Shown: piece after piece, positions 10,347-20,816 of the stretch
Layout: each line of letters begins with the position of its first letter
How positions within the stretch are numbered: position 1 is the first letter of the stretch
DNA from: Holtermannia corniformis
Taxonomy: Eukaryota; Basidiomycota; Tremellomycetes; Holtermanniales
DNA length: 64,000 bases
Direction: 5' to 3'
Assembly (NCBI GenBank): GCA_001599935.1
Contig: BCIJ01000012.1
Location: 470,483 to 534,482 of the forward strand
Translations under genes and position numbers: made by a program
Notes under the pieces: model-generated
What the model saw: only the letters and a program-made list of their open reading frames with translations
Database searches by the model: none
Told to the model about the DNA's origin: nothing

Positions 10347-11878
10347 ATGGTTCATTCGATACTAAACATGTCTCCAACAGCAATCACGACCGTCTCAGAC
10401 GGTCCAACGGACCTCGATAACCATGTAGAGAGGAAGGAGGTTGCCGGGTTAGACGCTTCCAAGCTCATCATCGAGCGCACGACCAAACCGAGAGAGCTGC
10501 CGACAGACCTCAACTTCACCTGGGGTGCTCACTTTGTGCGTTGTTAGAGGAACTCTATGCGCCGGTCTAACACGACCAGACCGACCACATGCTCATTGTC
10601 GACTATGACCCTGCGACTGGATGGTCTGCGCCCAAGATCAAGCCATATGGCCCGCTTAGCCTTGATCCGGCATCAGCCTGCCTGCACTATGCGACGAGTC
10701 TGTTCGAGGGCATGAAGTGCTACAAGCCGACTGCGGATTCTCCTCCTTGTGCGTCTGTCAGGCATCGAACCGCATCTAACCGCAGTAGTGCTCTTCCGGC
10801 CCGATAAGAACATGGCTCGCATGCGTAGTTCTGCCGCTCGTATCGAACTGCCTGTAAGTGCCGCTCCTAGCAGCTAGGTCAGTGTTGACGCTACCAGGAC
10901 TTTGACGGCGACGAGTTTCTCAAATGCATCCAGGCGCTCATCAAGCTCGACGCCAAGTTCATCCCGCCCCCGCCATACTCACTGTACCTGCGCCCAACCA
11001 TGATCGGGACCAGACCGCAGCTCGGCGTCGCAGCGTCTCAGATCTGTACCCTGTACTGCATCATGTGTCCCGTTGGACCCTTCTTCCCGACAAACCCCGC
11101 CGTTGCGTCCCAGCGTGGTGCTTTCACGCCCGTGGGACTGCTCGCGACTGAAGACGCTGTGCGCGCTTGGCCAGGCGGCGCGGGTGAACACAAGCTTGCA
11201 AGCAACTATGGCATCTGTTTCAACGCGCAGCGCAAGGCGCTTGAACTCGGCTATAAGCAGAATCTGTAGGTTGATTGTGACACGAGTGGTTCGAACTGAC
11301 AGAACTCAGCTGGGTACTCGATGGCAAGATTACAGAATGCGGGCAGATGAACTTTTTCATGGTGTTCCGAAACGCCGACTCGTCAATCGAAGTCGTGACA
11401 CCCCCACTGAACGGTATCATCCTGCCGGGCGTCACTGTCAGTCACAAGCCTGCCCGTCTTCGCATCACTGACGCTCGTAGCGCGATTCGATTCTCAAGCT
11501 GCTGCAAGAATACGTCGCCTCGCCGGATACCGCGCTGCTCAAATCATACATTGAATCGACAAAGATCGAGGTCAATGAACGGGAAGTGACCCTTGCAGAG
11601 CTCGCGGAGCGGCACGACAAGGGTGAGGTTCTGGAGGCGTTCGGCTCGGGCACGGCGGCTGTCATCCTGCCCATTAGCAAGTGGGTACCTCTTGTCGCCT
11701 ACACGGCGCGGCAACGCTGACGCTACAAAGGGTCGGTCTCCAGCGCGAGGGTCGCGATCTCGTGTTCCCGGAATACGACGCTGGGCTCGGTCCGGTCGCC
11801 CGTGGAGTCTACGAGGCGATTGCGTCGATCCAAGAGGGTCGCGTGGAGCACGAGTGGCGCGTTGCGGTGCCCGCTTGA
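10347..11878 (+). CDS. BAT1/BAT2-like: Branched-chain amino acid aminotransferase
   Basis: Seven exons (10347-10535, 10580-10748, 10786-10853, 10898-11265, 11310-11436, 11481-11680, 11731-11878) give 422 aa, normal for the family. It transfers amino groups between Leu/Ile/Val and 2-oxoglutarate using PLP. Visible family elements are [22 protein letters not shown], the PLP-lysine segment [31 protein letters not shown] and [11 protein letters not shown]. The first ATG (10347) and a second in-frame ATG (10368) are both possible. Neither gives an obvious Arg-rich mitochondrial presequence, so a cytosolic form is more likely. A CACGTG element lies 53 bp upstream of the ATG (10289-10294). Confidence 0.95.
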
Positions 11879-11966
11879 GGACGCTCGGAAATGTACAGCA
11901 TAGAACGATGAACGCAATGTCTAGATGCAACCGATGCATGCATGCGAGGACTCTCAGTCATGCCAT

Positions 11967-13943
11967 CTACTCGTCATCTTCCTCCTCTTCAATCTCCTCC
12001 TCCTCTTCCTCTTCCACCGGGTCAAACGCGTCAGATGGGACAGAGTACAAGCGCAGGATGGGCTGGCACGGATGATCAGCTCCAGTTGACAATGGAATGG
12101 TAGACATACGCTGTTGGGGTCCTTGACGAGCACATATTTGCCCTCGGGCTGCTTCATCGCGAGGTCGGTAATGGTACGCACGATGCCCCAACCGTTGGCG
12201 AGCGAAACGTTCATCTGGAGCGCAAAGTCCTTTGGCTTGTACGACTGAGTGCCGAGGATGATGTGGCGTTGTGGGTCACGGGGCGAAGCGCGCGAGATGA
12301 AACTGGGCGCGTGTTAGTCTGCCGATACGCACAAGCTGACAGCACGACGGACCCCATCTTCATAATGTCCGCGCCGGCGAGGACCGACTGCACAGCCCAG
12401 CGAGCGAGCTTGACGCTGTTGTTCTTCATCTCGGTCGCGACGACGGCACCGCGCTGCGTGTCGAGCTGCTTGCGCCACTCTGGCGCCTTGCCTGAGCCCT
12501 GCGCACGCGGGTCAAACTCGTTCAAGGCCTTGACGGTCAAGAATGTCCGGTCATCCTTCTTGCCAAGGTACGCGTCGACCTCTGTGCGGACGACGAGGTC
12601 GAACGCCTCGTCTTCTTCGATCGACAGGTCGAACTTGCGGTAGCGGTACAGGCACGAGGCGAGCGGCTCGGTCTCCTCTGCTGCATTGTAGAACGGGTTC
12701 GGCGCAGGGGTGACTTTACGCCCGGATTCGTCGACGACTTGGGAGGAGAAGTTTTGGTTGATGTAGGTTGCTTCGAGCGAGAGCGAGGCGGGCGAGTTGA
12801 TGTTGGTTGGGTCATCGCTGTCGGCTGGGGCGTCGGTCGCGTTCTCGTTGACGGTGATAAAGTCTACATTGTTAGCAAGCGCCGTCGTGGTGGGCTCTAC
12901 TCACCCGTCGGACCACCCTCGCGCTTGTCAAGGAAGAGCTGATCACCGCGGCGCTCGAGCACAATGTCCCAAGAGTTGACACTCCGTGGCGCACACATCA
13001 ACAAGGCCAAGATCGAATCCGTCGTGTAGACCTTTGGCGTGCCCTCGCCCTGTTGAGCGGCGAGCTCGCCAATGATCGGGTCATCCGAAGTGGAAGTGTT
13101 GTATCGCACACGATCGATAATCTGGAGCGGTCGGTCGTTCTTGGTGTTGACGCGGTCAAACGATTTTTCGTAAGGGTAGACGGTACCGTACGAGGCAATG
13201 TCTTCGACGGATGCGAGGTCGACATCGAGACGGAGCTTGTGCAGGCGTGAAAAGTCGATCTCGTCGAGCATGCGCCAGGCCGGGGTGATGGTGACGGACG
13301 AGTCGCGGACACGTTGTGGCTGCTCTGGTTAGCGTGAGTGCCACAAGGCAGGTCGAACCCACCTTGTCCCAAGAGTTGTAGCCTCCACGACCGCCACGAC
13401 CACCGCGCGAAGTGAACCCGCCGCGAGGTTGGAACGCGGTTCCCCTCGCACCACCTCGTGCACCGCGGGCAGCCGCACCTCGACCGCGACCGCGACCACC
13501 AAACCCGCCCCGACCGCGAGGCGCTTTGCTACCCGAGTCGACCAGGCTAAAGCTTTTCTCGTCCTCGTCGTGCACATAGCCAAACGCGTTGCTGGCGATA
13601 TCACTCGTGCCGTACGCCTCGCGGCCACGGCGCTGGTACGTGCTTGAAGGCACGCTGATCGTCTGGCCCGTCACGGGGTCAACGGTGCGCTTGGTGAAGC
13701 GCGCGGATGAAGCATTGTTCGACTTTTCAAGGTCATCGTGCCAGTCTGCGATCCGGTAGATCTTGTCGGCCTTTGAGAAGGGAGCGTACGGGATGCTATA
13801 CACAGTCAGTCGCTTGTTCCTTTGAGCTGGTCGCGGCGCTCGACTGACCCAGCAAACTGGCTCGGGACCGTGCTGGTGGATGGACCCCAGCTACCGTCTT
13901 CGTTTTCGTTGATGTCAGGCAGGGTGAACGAGCCGAGCGCCAT
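11967..13943 (-). CDS. Translation initiation factor eIF3 subunit d
   Basis: Exons in transcript order: 13849-13943, 13363-13795, 12905-13319, 12353-12863, 12110-12302, 11967-12062 (580 aa). It is part of the eIF3 complex on the 40S subunit; eIF3d also binds caps of some mRNAs. The N-terminus MALGSFTLPDINENEDGSWG and IPYAPFSKADKIYRIADW are diagnostic, followed by an RGG/Gly-rich stretch, WRMLDEIDFSRL, and near the end LGTQSYKPKDFALQMN and GKYVLVKDPNS. It ends in an acidic tail. The donor after exon 12353-12863 is GTCCGT, less usual than its neighbours. Its 3' end lies 88 bp from that of the aminotransferase gene in convergent orientation. Confidence 0.95.
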
Positions 13944-14079
13944 GGTGATCGATGATGAACAATTGTCAAAGTGCAGCAAAAGACAATGGCAGCGAAAGTT
14001 GAACCGGGGGTTAGCGATCGGCCAAACCGGGGTTCGGCGTTGTCCGGCGTTTCAGCGCAAGAGTGGCATCCAGACTATG

Positions 14080-17000
14080 CTACACGTCTCGACGCCGCTT
14101 GCGCTTCTTGCCGCCCTCATCGGCCGGCTCATCATCGCCTGGCGTAGCAGCACTTGTAGATGCAGGCGTCGCAGTGTTGGGTGTCGACTTGGGTTTCTTC
14201 GTCTTTGATACGACTCGTTGCGGAGTCGAGAGTGGCGCAGCAGCCGGCTTGCTAATGCCATTCAACCGTGGCTTGGGGTCTGGGTCCCGGTCAGCCATCG
14301 CCTGGTATGCACAAGCGCAAACGCACCCTTTGGTTGGGCAAGTAGCTCCCTGAAGAACCCAGTGAGGTCATCCACCTCGCGCTCAACCTTTGGTGCGCGA
14401 TCGGGTATCAGGCCCGGGTCCGGCAAGACGACCGGCTCGTCCACCAAGATCGCCTCGTCATCTTGCTCGTCCACCTGCATCGAGTCCTGTGGCGGTGCAC
14501 CCTCTGGCCGTCCAAGCAGTTCCTCAATAAAGCTGTCGAACAGCAAACCGACAGGCGGCATCGTGTGGCTAGCGCCCGCATACACATCCACAGCTTTGCC
14601 ACGTCGATCAGCCGTGCTGACCTGCGCCTGTACGATAGGCTTTGGTGCCTCGGCGGGCTGCTCAAACGCGTCGGCGCCAAACATTGCACGCCAGATTGAC
14701 CCACGGCCCGTAACGGTGCCCTGCTTGATCGCGAGCTTTGCAGCCTTGCCATGCAACGGCGCAGCGCCCGTGACCGAGTCGCCCAATCGCCAGAGGTCGC
14801 CAGTTGGCGCAATGGCAATCAGTTCGGGTTCGAGCGCTTCGCTCGGGAAAACGGCGAGCTGGCGTGGTGTCCAGCTGAGCGAACGGCCGCGCTTGGCATC
14901 GGATGAAGCGGGGTCAAACACGTGGAACGTCGAGGACGAGTGCTTCTTGCCAGGCGTGGCGGCAACAAGGAATAGGGCGCGAGTGGGGTGAGCGAGGAGG
15001 AATTCAACAGGTTGTTGGGGTGAAGACCACGCGACTTTGCCATGTCAGCTCTACAGACACCGCACATGGATACCAGCACTCACCCTCGCAAGACAATAGG
15101 TCAAACACAACGACGCCTCGAGCCAAGCCCGAAGCGGCCAACCAGCGGCCCTCGTGCCCGACAAACACAACGTCTGAAAGGGCATGGATATCGACGACCG
15201 GCAAGACCTTGAGCAGTACGTTGGTCGCTGCATCCCACAGCGTGACGGCCGCAGGGTGAGCAAGCGCAATCAAAGTGTTGTCATGTGAGAACCGAGCCGC
15301 GTGCACCGGTTGCGATCGGTAGGAGAATGTCGAGCGAGCCGTCCAGAATGCTGCGGTGTGTCAGCCTGGCACTATGCTACACGAGCGCAAAGCACGACGC
15401 GACGTAAACCCTCAGAGATAAAGAAGAAGAGGTTTATCCACACCCGACCGGAGTCGTTGAGACTGTTGAGCTTAAAAAGTTGCTCATCATTGGGCTTGGT
15501 CGCGTCGTCTGTCTGACTGTCGGGAAGGACTCACATTCGGTAATGACACGCGATTGCTTGCCTTTGCCTGCACCTAGAGTCGCGTCAGCTCGAGTACCAG
15601 TTGGCAAAGCAGCGCCATCCAGCAAAGCCCTCAGAGATAAAGAAGAAGAGAGGTTGTCAACACGCGCCCGAAGGCATTGAGACTGTTGAGCTTAAAGTTT
15701 TGGTCATCGCCGGGCAATGCTGGATGGCGTCTGCGGATCGGTTGAAAAAGAGACACTAACCTGCGTTGCGACCCTTTGACGCGGTTCCTACGAGCACGTC
15801 AGCACATGTTCAAACATGCAGAGACACGCCGGCCGCGCAGACACCCTCAGCATTGCAGAAGAAATAAAGTCCTCATTGCCAAAGCATCGAGTTTCGTGTG
15901 TAATGTGTTATTCTTGATCATCACCGGGCGTCGAGCGCGGCCGCGCTGTCAAGAGAAAGGACACTCACCCTCTTCGACTCGTGAGACCTTTTTGAGCTGC
16001 CAGAGCTTGACTTCACCGCCATCTGCCGCCGTCATGAAGAGCGAAGCGGGCTCATCGCCGCTCGAGCCTTCGGCCTCGGCACCCGTCGTAAACGCCATAG
16101 ACGTGACGTTGCTCCAGCCGTGCACACGGGGCAGGTGCGTGTTGAGCTTGAACGTGGAGTCCTCCCATTGCCAGATCTTGACGGCGCGCACTCGACCGCC
16201 GCCTTCGACCTCGTCGCCCTCCCGTGTCTCGTACGTGGCCATCCAGCGCCCCGTGTCATCAAAGACGACGCGCTCGACTGCGACCGGCTCGATCGGCTTC
16301 TCGTCGCGCCGGCTCACGCGGTTCGAAGGTGCGACTTCGAGGTTGAAAAGCACCGTTTGGGCCGTAACATCGACGAATTGCAGGGTCGAAGGGTGGGTAG
16401 CGGGCAGCACGACTGCTTTGGTCTTTGGGTGCACGGCGAGAGGCTGCGCAACGCCAGGTCGTGTTGTGTCGAGACGAATGCTTTTACCAACGGTCGAGAC
16501 TCGGTTGCTGGCAGCGCCAACGCGCATCAGGCTGCCGTCCCGCATCCCAACCCAGTACTCCTCCTCGGCTCCACCACTGCCACCCGGCTTGACAGCGATG
16601 CTGAGCGCACCGCTGCCGCCGAGACGCGGTACAAACTCCTTACGGCCACTCGCGAGGTGCCAGAGCACCAAGACGCTCTCCTCACCGACCGACATGAGCT
16701 GCGTCCCGAGCGCATTGAACGCGATCGCCGACACGGCGTGCGCATGCCAGTGCAACGTCGTCGTCGGCAGCCGTTTCTCGAGGTTGTCGTACGGGGATGA
16801 CTCGGTGTCGAGCGGGTTGGCACTCTGCGCCTTGGCCGCGTCGATCTTTGCAAACGCCTCGGTGAGACCAAACCAGAGTCTAACAACGCCCTTTTCGTCA
16901 CCGGTCGCGAACCACTCTTCGTCTTCACCACTGAGTCCGCCAAGACCGGCTTGGTTGACGGGACAGAACGCGCCGCACGTGAGCTTGTCACTGGACATGA

Positions 17001-18170
17001 AGCGGAAGCTGCCCTTGTCGAGCAGTGCAGCGGGCTCGCTAGCTGAAGAAGGGGGTGAGACGGCGCGCTTGGCGGGGTTCTTGACCTTGTATTCAAACTT
17101 GGTCGACTGTGGACGTCTCAGAGACTCGGGGTCGATCCGGCCGAGGCGGAAGACGTGCGCCTTGTATCCGGCAAGCACAACGAGGTAGCTTGCGCGTGGC
17201 GAGACGAAAATGTCAGAGCACGAGTTGGATGTCTTGCCAAGCCGAACGGGCTCGATCGGAGATCCACGCGTGGTCGCGGGCATCATGAGGATATGATGGA
17301 AAGGTTCGTCGGCTAGAATGTCAGCTTAGTGGACCAACCGAGCGCGTGACAGTACTGACTCTGCTTGCCATTCTTTTGCGGTCGGATGCCTCGAACAGCA
17401 GCGTAGATCCAGGCGGTGCCGTCGGTGTCAATGCCGACGCAGCACTTTTCGACGGCACCACGGGCGCAGCAGACGATTGTGCGCAAGAGCTTGCCCTCGA
17501 CCCAATCCCAGATCCTGACTGTGCCGTCGCGAGACGAAGTGACTACTTGGAAAGGCTCGGTCGGGTGCAGGTGGAATGAAGTGATGGCAGAACTATGAGA
17601 GGACAGTGTGGAAAGTAAGGGGAAGGTAGGGTTGGTAGCTGAACGGATCTGCAGCGTCGAATCCGTCGCGGCAAAGTAGAATCTGGCAGTGTCAGACCAA
17701 CCTCGCAACCTGGCAAAAGTCACTTACTGGCCATCACGACTCCACACCACTGGCAGTGTAGAGACCGACGACTTTGCGACGTTGACAGCGTTCATCGGCT
17801 TTGGCCCTTTGAACGAGATCACGCCATCAATGCCGGCCACTTTGGTCGAGGCTTTGCGAGCAGCCTTTTCCTTTTCATGATGCCGGGCCTTCTTGAGCTT
17901 GCTCTTGCCAGCGGCCGCTGTCGACGACTCTGCAACTGCAGGCGCCTCGGCGGTCGTCTTCTGGTGTCTAGGCCTCTTGACTTTGTTACTCTTTACCCCA
18001 CCGCCGGGGATTGCAAGCAGAGGTGCGGGCGCTGCTGGCCTGATGGGCGTCGAGGACGATGCCGCACCAGCCGCCGACGATTCGGCTGCAGGGGCCTTTC
18101 GCCGGAGTCTCCTGGCTGGGGTACCAGCTACCGACTGCGCTGGTGGCTCTGCCATGACGTGGTCTGCCAT
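14080..18170 (-). CDS. UTP17: SSU-processome WD-repeat protein, Utp17/Nan1 (WDR75) family
   Basis: Exons in transcript order: 17728-18170, 17360-17682, 15969-17312, 15761-15787, 15535-15573, 15084-15350, 14327-15034, 14080-14279. The model has 1116 aa and all phases match. A Lys-rich N-terminus precedes WD repeats, for example SSRDGTVRIWDWVEG, the element VSPRASYLVVLAGYKAHV, HAVSAIAFNALGTQL, and VHAARFSHDNTLIALAHPAA. A basic tail (KKRKRRRDV) ends the protein. Utp17 belongs to the t-Utp part of the U3 processome for 18S rRNA maturation in the nucleolus. Five introns are 45-49 nt, but three consecutive ones (15351-15534, 15574-15760, 15788-15968) are 181-187 nt and each holds a box C/D snoRNA. 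Two micro-exons of 27 and 39 nt separate them. Confidence 0.9.
15408..15495 (-). ncRNA. Intronic box C/D snoRNA (copy 1) in UTP17
   Basis: Lies inside the 184-nt intron 15351-15534, in sense orientation. Box C ATGATGA is at 15484-15490 and box D CTGA at 15412-15415. The ends pair as GCCC/GGGT. The 65-75 nt between the boxes hold the segment TTTAAGCTCAACAGTCTCAA and a pyrimidine-rich guide candidate (CTCTTCTTCTTTATCT) directly before box D. Both are shared with the snoRNA in the adjacent intron, so the two are duplicates. This agrees with the known habit of snoRNAs sitting in introns of ribosome-biogenesis genes. Confidence 0.8.
15627..15714 (-). ncRNA. Intronic box C/D snoRNA (copy 2) in UTP17
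   Basis: Lies inside the 187-nt intron 15574-15760. Box C is GCGATGA (15704-15710, one base off the RUGAUGA consensus) and box D CTGA is at 15631-15634. The terminal stem GCCC/GGGC is perfect. It shares both putative guide segments with copy 1 (AGCTCAACAGTCTCAA and the pyrimidine stretch before box D) but differs in the middle. It is most likely a paralogue of copy 1 with the same rRNA target. Confidence 0.77.
15843..15929 (-). ncRNA. Intronic box C/D snoRNA (third, different guide) in UTP17
   Basis: Lies inside the 181-nt intron 15788-15968. Box C GTGATGA (15918-15924) fits the consensus exactly and box D CTGA is at 15847-15850. The terminal stem is CGCCC/GGGTG. A box C'-like ATGAGGA is visible in the middle. 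The segment before box D (TTTCTTCTGCAATG) differs from copies 1 and 2, so it should guide another site. Confidence 0.8.
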
Positions 18171-18549
18171 TGCGGTCGTGTGAGCTGACGCTGCACTGAA
18201 CGACAAGGAAGAGACAAGTGCAATGCGCACCGGCAGCCAAAATCTCGAACTTTTGGCGGTATCAAACGGAAATCGACCACGTCATTTTTGTGCCATTTTT
18301 CATGTGACAGCAGGTCCTTGTCAGGCACCATGAGTGGCATCTGCGATCTGCTTTGATCGTCTCCGCAAGCCGCTGCGCGCGAAGCAATGTCAGAGAGCTC
18401 CGCTATACATATGCAATGTCTCGTTTCCCATTCCATGTTTCGAAAGGGACTATAAAGTAGCACAGCAGCGGCACAGATTGTGCCCCGTTCGTCTGCCACA
18501 ACCGCCTCGGCTCCCTCGGCCCGCCCGCCACAAGACTCGTGACGGATTA

Positions 18550-18656
18550 ATAGCCAACGATTCCTGGCGTCGCCAATCCGCCGAGCGAGTATAGCCAAGG
18601 CTTGCGAGATAATAGCCAATCGTGAGAGGTCAGGCTTCGCTGTGTACTGTATATAA
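18550..18656 (+). promoter_or_regulatory. Promoter with three ATAGCCAA motifs and a TATA-like box
   Basis: The 530-bp divergent space between UTP17 and the dehydratase gene contains ATAGCCAA at 18550-18557, 18591-18598 and 18612-18619, the last being a true CCAAT box. A CGCCAATCC lies at 18570-18578 and TATATAA at 18650-18656, 45 bp before the ATG at 18701. The spacing points to the dehydratase gene as the target. The binding factor is not known. Confidence 0.45.
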
Positions 18657-18700
18657 CCGGTGCATCGTCCTGTCCCACTGCTACGTGCTGAATATACATC

Positions 18701-20804
18701 ATGTCAAGCGCTACTATCACTGGTTTCAAGGTCCATGGTGCGTACCACGGTGCTGTGGCCGCCATGATGCTGACAGGGACAGACATCCGCTTTCCCACTG
18801 TATGTCGCGCTGTGCCACCTTGTACGGTGGGAGAGTTGATATTGGCAGAACGTGACGAAAGATGGCACGGATGCCATGAACAAAGAATGCGATTACTCGG
18901 CGGCATACATTGTTCTCGAGGTATCAGATGGTAGCAGGTCCCAAGGCATGACGTTCAGTACGTACTGACGAGTACACTGGTCATGCTGACAATCCCAGCC
19001 ATCGGCCGCGGTCAAGAAATCGTACGCTGCTCGTTCCATGCCCGGCCTGCAGACTCACCGCGCGCCACAGGTCTGCTTTGCCATCCAAGAGATCGCAGTC
19101 CGTCTAGTCGGCAAAGAGATTGAGCCACTGTTCGCCAACATGGGCGCGACCTATGATTTCCGTCAGTCCTCTCCCCTCGGCGCTTGCTCCAACCCAGCGC
19201 TCACCAGCCCCAGTCGTGGCCGACTCGCAACATCGTTGGCTCGGTCCCGAAAAGGGCGTGATCCACCTCGCGACCGCGGCGATCGCCAACGCGCTCTGGG
19301 ACCTGTTTGCCAAGAAGCGCGGAAAGCCGCTCTGGAAGCTGATTGCCGACTTTACGCCCGAGGAGTCAGTGGTCTCCGCTACCATCGGGAACGCTGCTGA
19401 ACCGGGCCAGATTCGTGCAAGCCACGACGTTCCGGTATATAACGGATGCGATCACGCCGGACGAGGCGCTCGAGCTGCTGAGGAGTAAAGAGGCGGGCAA
19501 GAAGGCAAGAGAGGAGCAAGTGATCAGGCGCGGGTACCCTGCGTACACTACATCTGCTGGATGGCTCGGTCAGTCCGCGGTGATCCCTCGGACTACAACC
19601 TCTCTGACCCGTGGCAGGCTATTCGGACGACAAGATTGCGCGCTTGATCCAAAGTGGTCTAGATCAAGGGTTCAACCACTTCAAGGTACGCCCTATCCGC
19701 CCGATCACAGATCGATCCAGCTGATCAGACACCACCCCCAGCTCAAAGTCGGCGCCGACCCTGCCGATGATCTCCGTCGTGGCCTCCTCATCCGAAGTAT
19801 CATCGACGACCCCGCCAACATCCCCGCCGATCGGAAACCGATCAATCCAGCGTCCATCGCGGGCAAGAATGCCGGCCCGACAGGCTGCGTGCTGATGATT
19901 GATGCGAACCGTACGTACTCTTAAGCGCGTACTGCGGTCGCAGCTGATGCGGACGGCTGCAGAGGTGTGGGATGTCAAGGAAGCGATCGAGAATGTCAAG
20001 TTGTTGGAGCCGATCAAGCCTTGGTTCATTGAAGAACCGACGGCGCCGGACGATGCGCTCGGTCATGCAGCCATCCGAAGGGGATTGAAGCCGTACGGGA
20101 TCGGTGTTGCGACGGGTGAACATGCGCACAATAGGGTCGGTAGCTACCCCCTCCAGGCAGACGAGACGTACTAATGCGGTGAGAATAGATGACGTTCAAG
20201 CAGCTGCTACAAGCCGAGGCAATCGACGTCTGCCAGATTGACTCGTGCCGCCTCGGAGGCGTCAGCGAGATCCTGAGTGTACTGCTCATGTCTGCCAAGT
20301 CTGTGTCTGTGTCCCGAAATGAGATGCGCGCTGACGCTAATAGGTTTGGAGTCCCAGTCTGTCCGCACGCAGGCGGCGTAGGATTGTGCGAATACGTCGT
20401 GAGTTATCCCAAAGACTTGCGTAGATCAGCGTCATTGCTGACGATACGCTCTAGGTCCACCTTTCTGTGATCGACTACATCTGCGTATCGGGCGATATGG
20501 AGCGCAACGTGCTCGAGTTTGTCGAGTGAGTACTGATGGGTCGGTGTACGTTAAAAGCACGACTGACGGATCAGCCATTTGCACGAGCACTTCCTGTACC
20601 CCGTCTCTATCAATTCGGAAGGCCGGTATAAGTAAGTGATGCGCAGCTGATACGAAACAGCCTGACAGCTTTAGTGTCCCGCTCGACCCCAAGGGTGGTT
20701 ATTCGATCGAGATGTTTGAAAAGTCGATGACGGACTACGCCTTTCCAAACGGCAGTTACTGGGCACAGGCAGCCAAAGCCGAGGCCGGAGCCGCATCAGT
20801 CTGA
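18701..20804 (+). CDS. Enolase-superfamily sugar-acid dehydratase (L-galactonate/L-fuconate dehydratase type)
   Basis: Fifteen exons: 18701-18737, 18777-18799, 18849-18957, 18999-19021, 19071-19161, 19208-19364, 19411-19568, 19618-19685, 19742-19910, 19963-20135, 20189-20298, 20344-20398, 20455-20525, 20575-20631, 20675-20804. All phases fit and give 476 aa. Family elements are [48 protein letters not shown], the catalytic KxK in HFKLKVGAD, metal ligands in LMIDANQVWD and [20 protein letters not shown], and [12 protein letters not shown]. It resembles fungal Lgd1 and human ENOSF1, which dehydrate L-galactonate or L-fuconate to 2-keto-3-deoxy acids in pectin or fucose breakdown. Substrate cannot be fixed from sequence alone. 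Its stop is 12 bp from the stop of the opposing gene. Confidence 0.92.
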
Positions 20805-20816
20805 TCAACATGCATG

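Noticed and set aside
15776..17188. Long plus-strand open frame (470 codons) opposite UTP17
   Set aside because: It is antisense to a well-matched WD-repeat exon; its translation is Ser/Arg/Pro-rich without domains, a codon-bias shadow.
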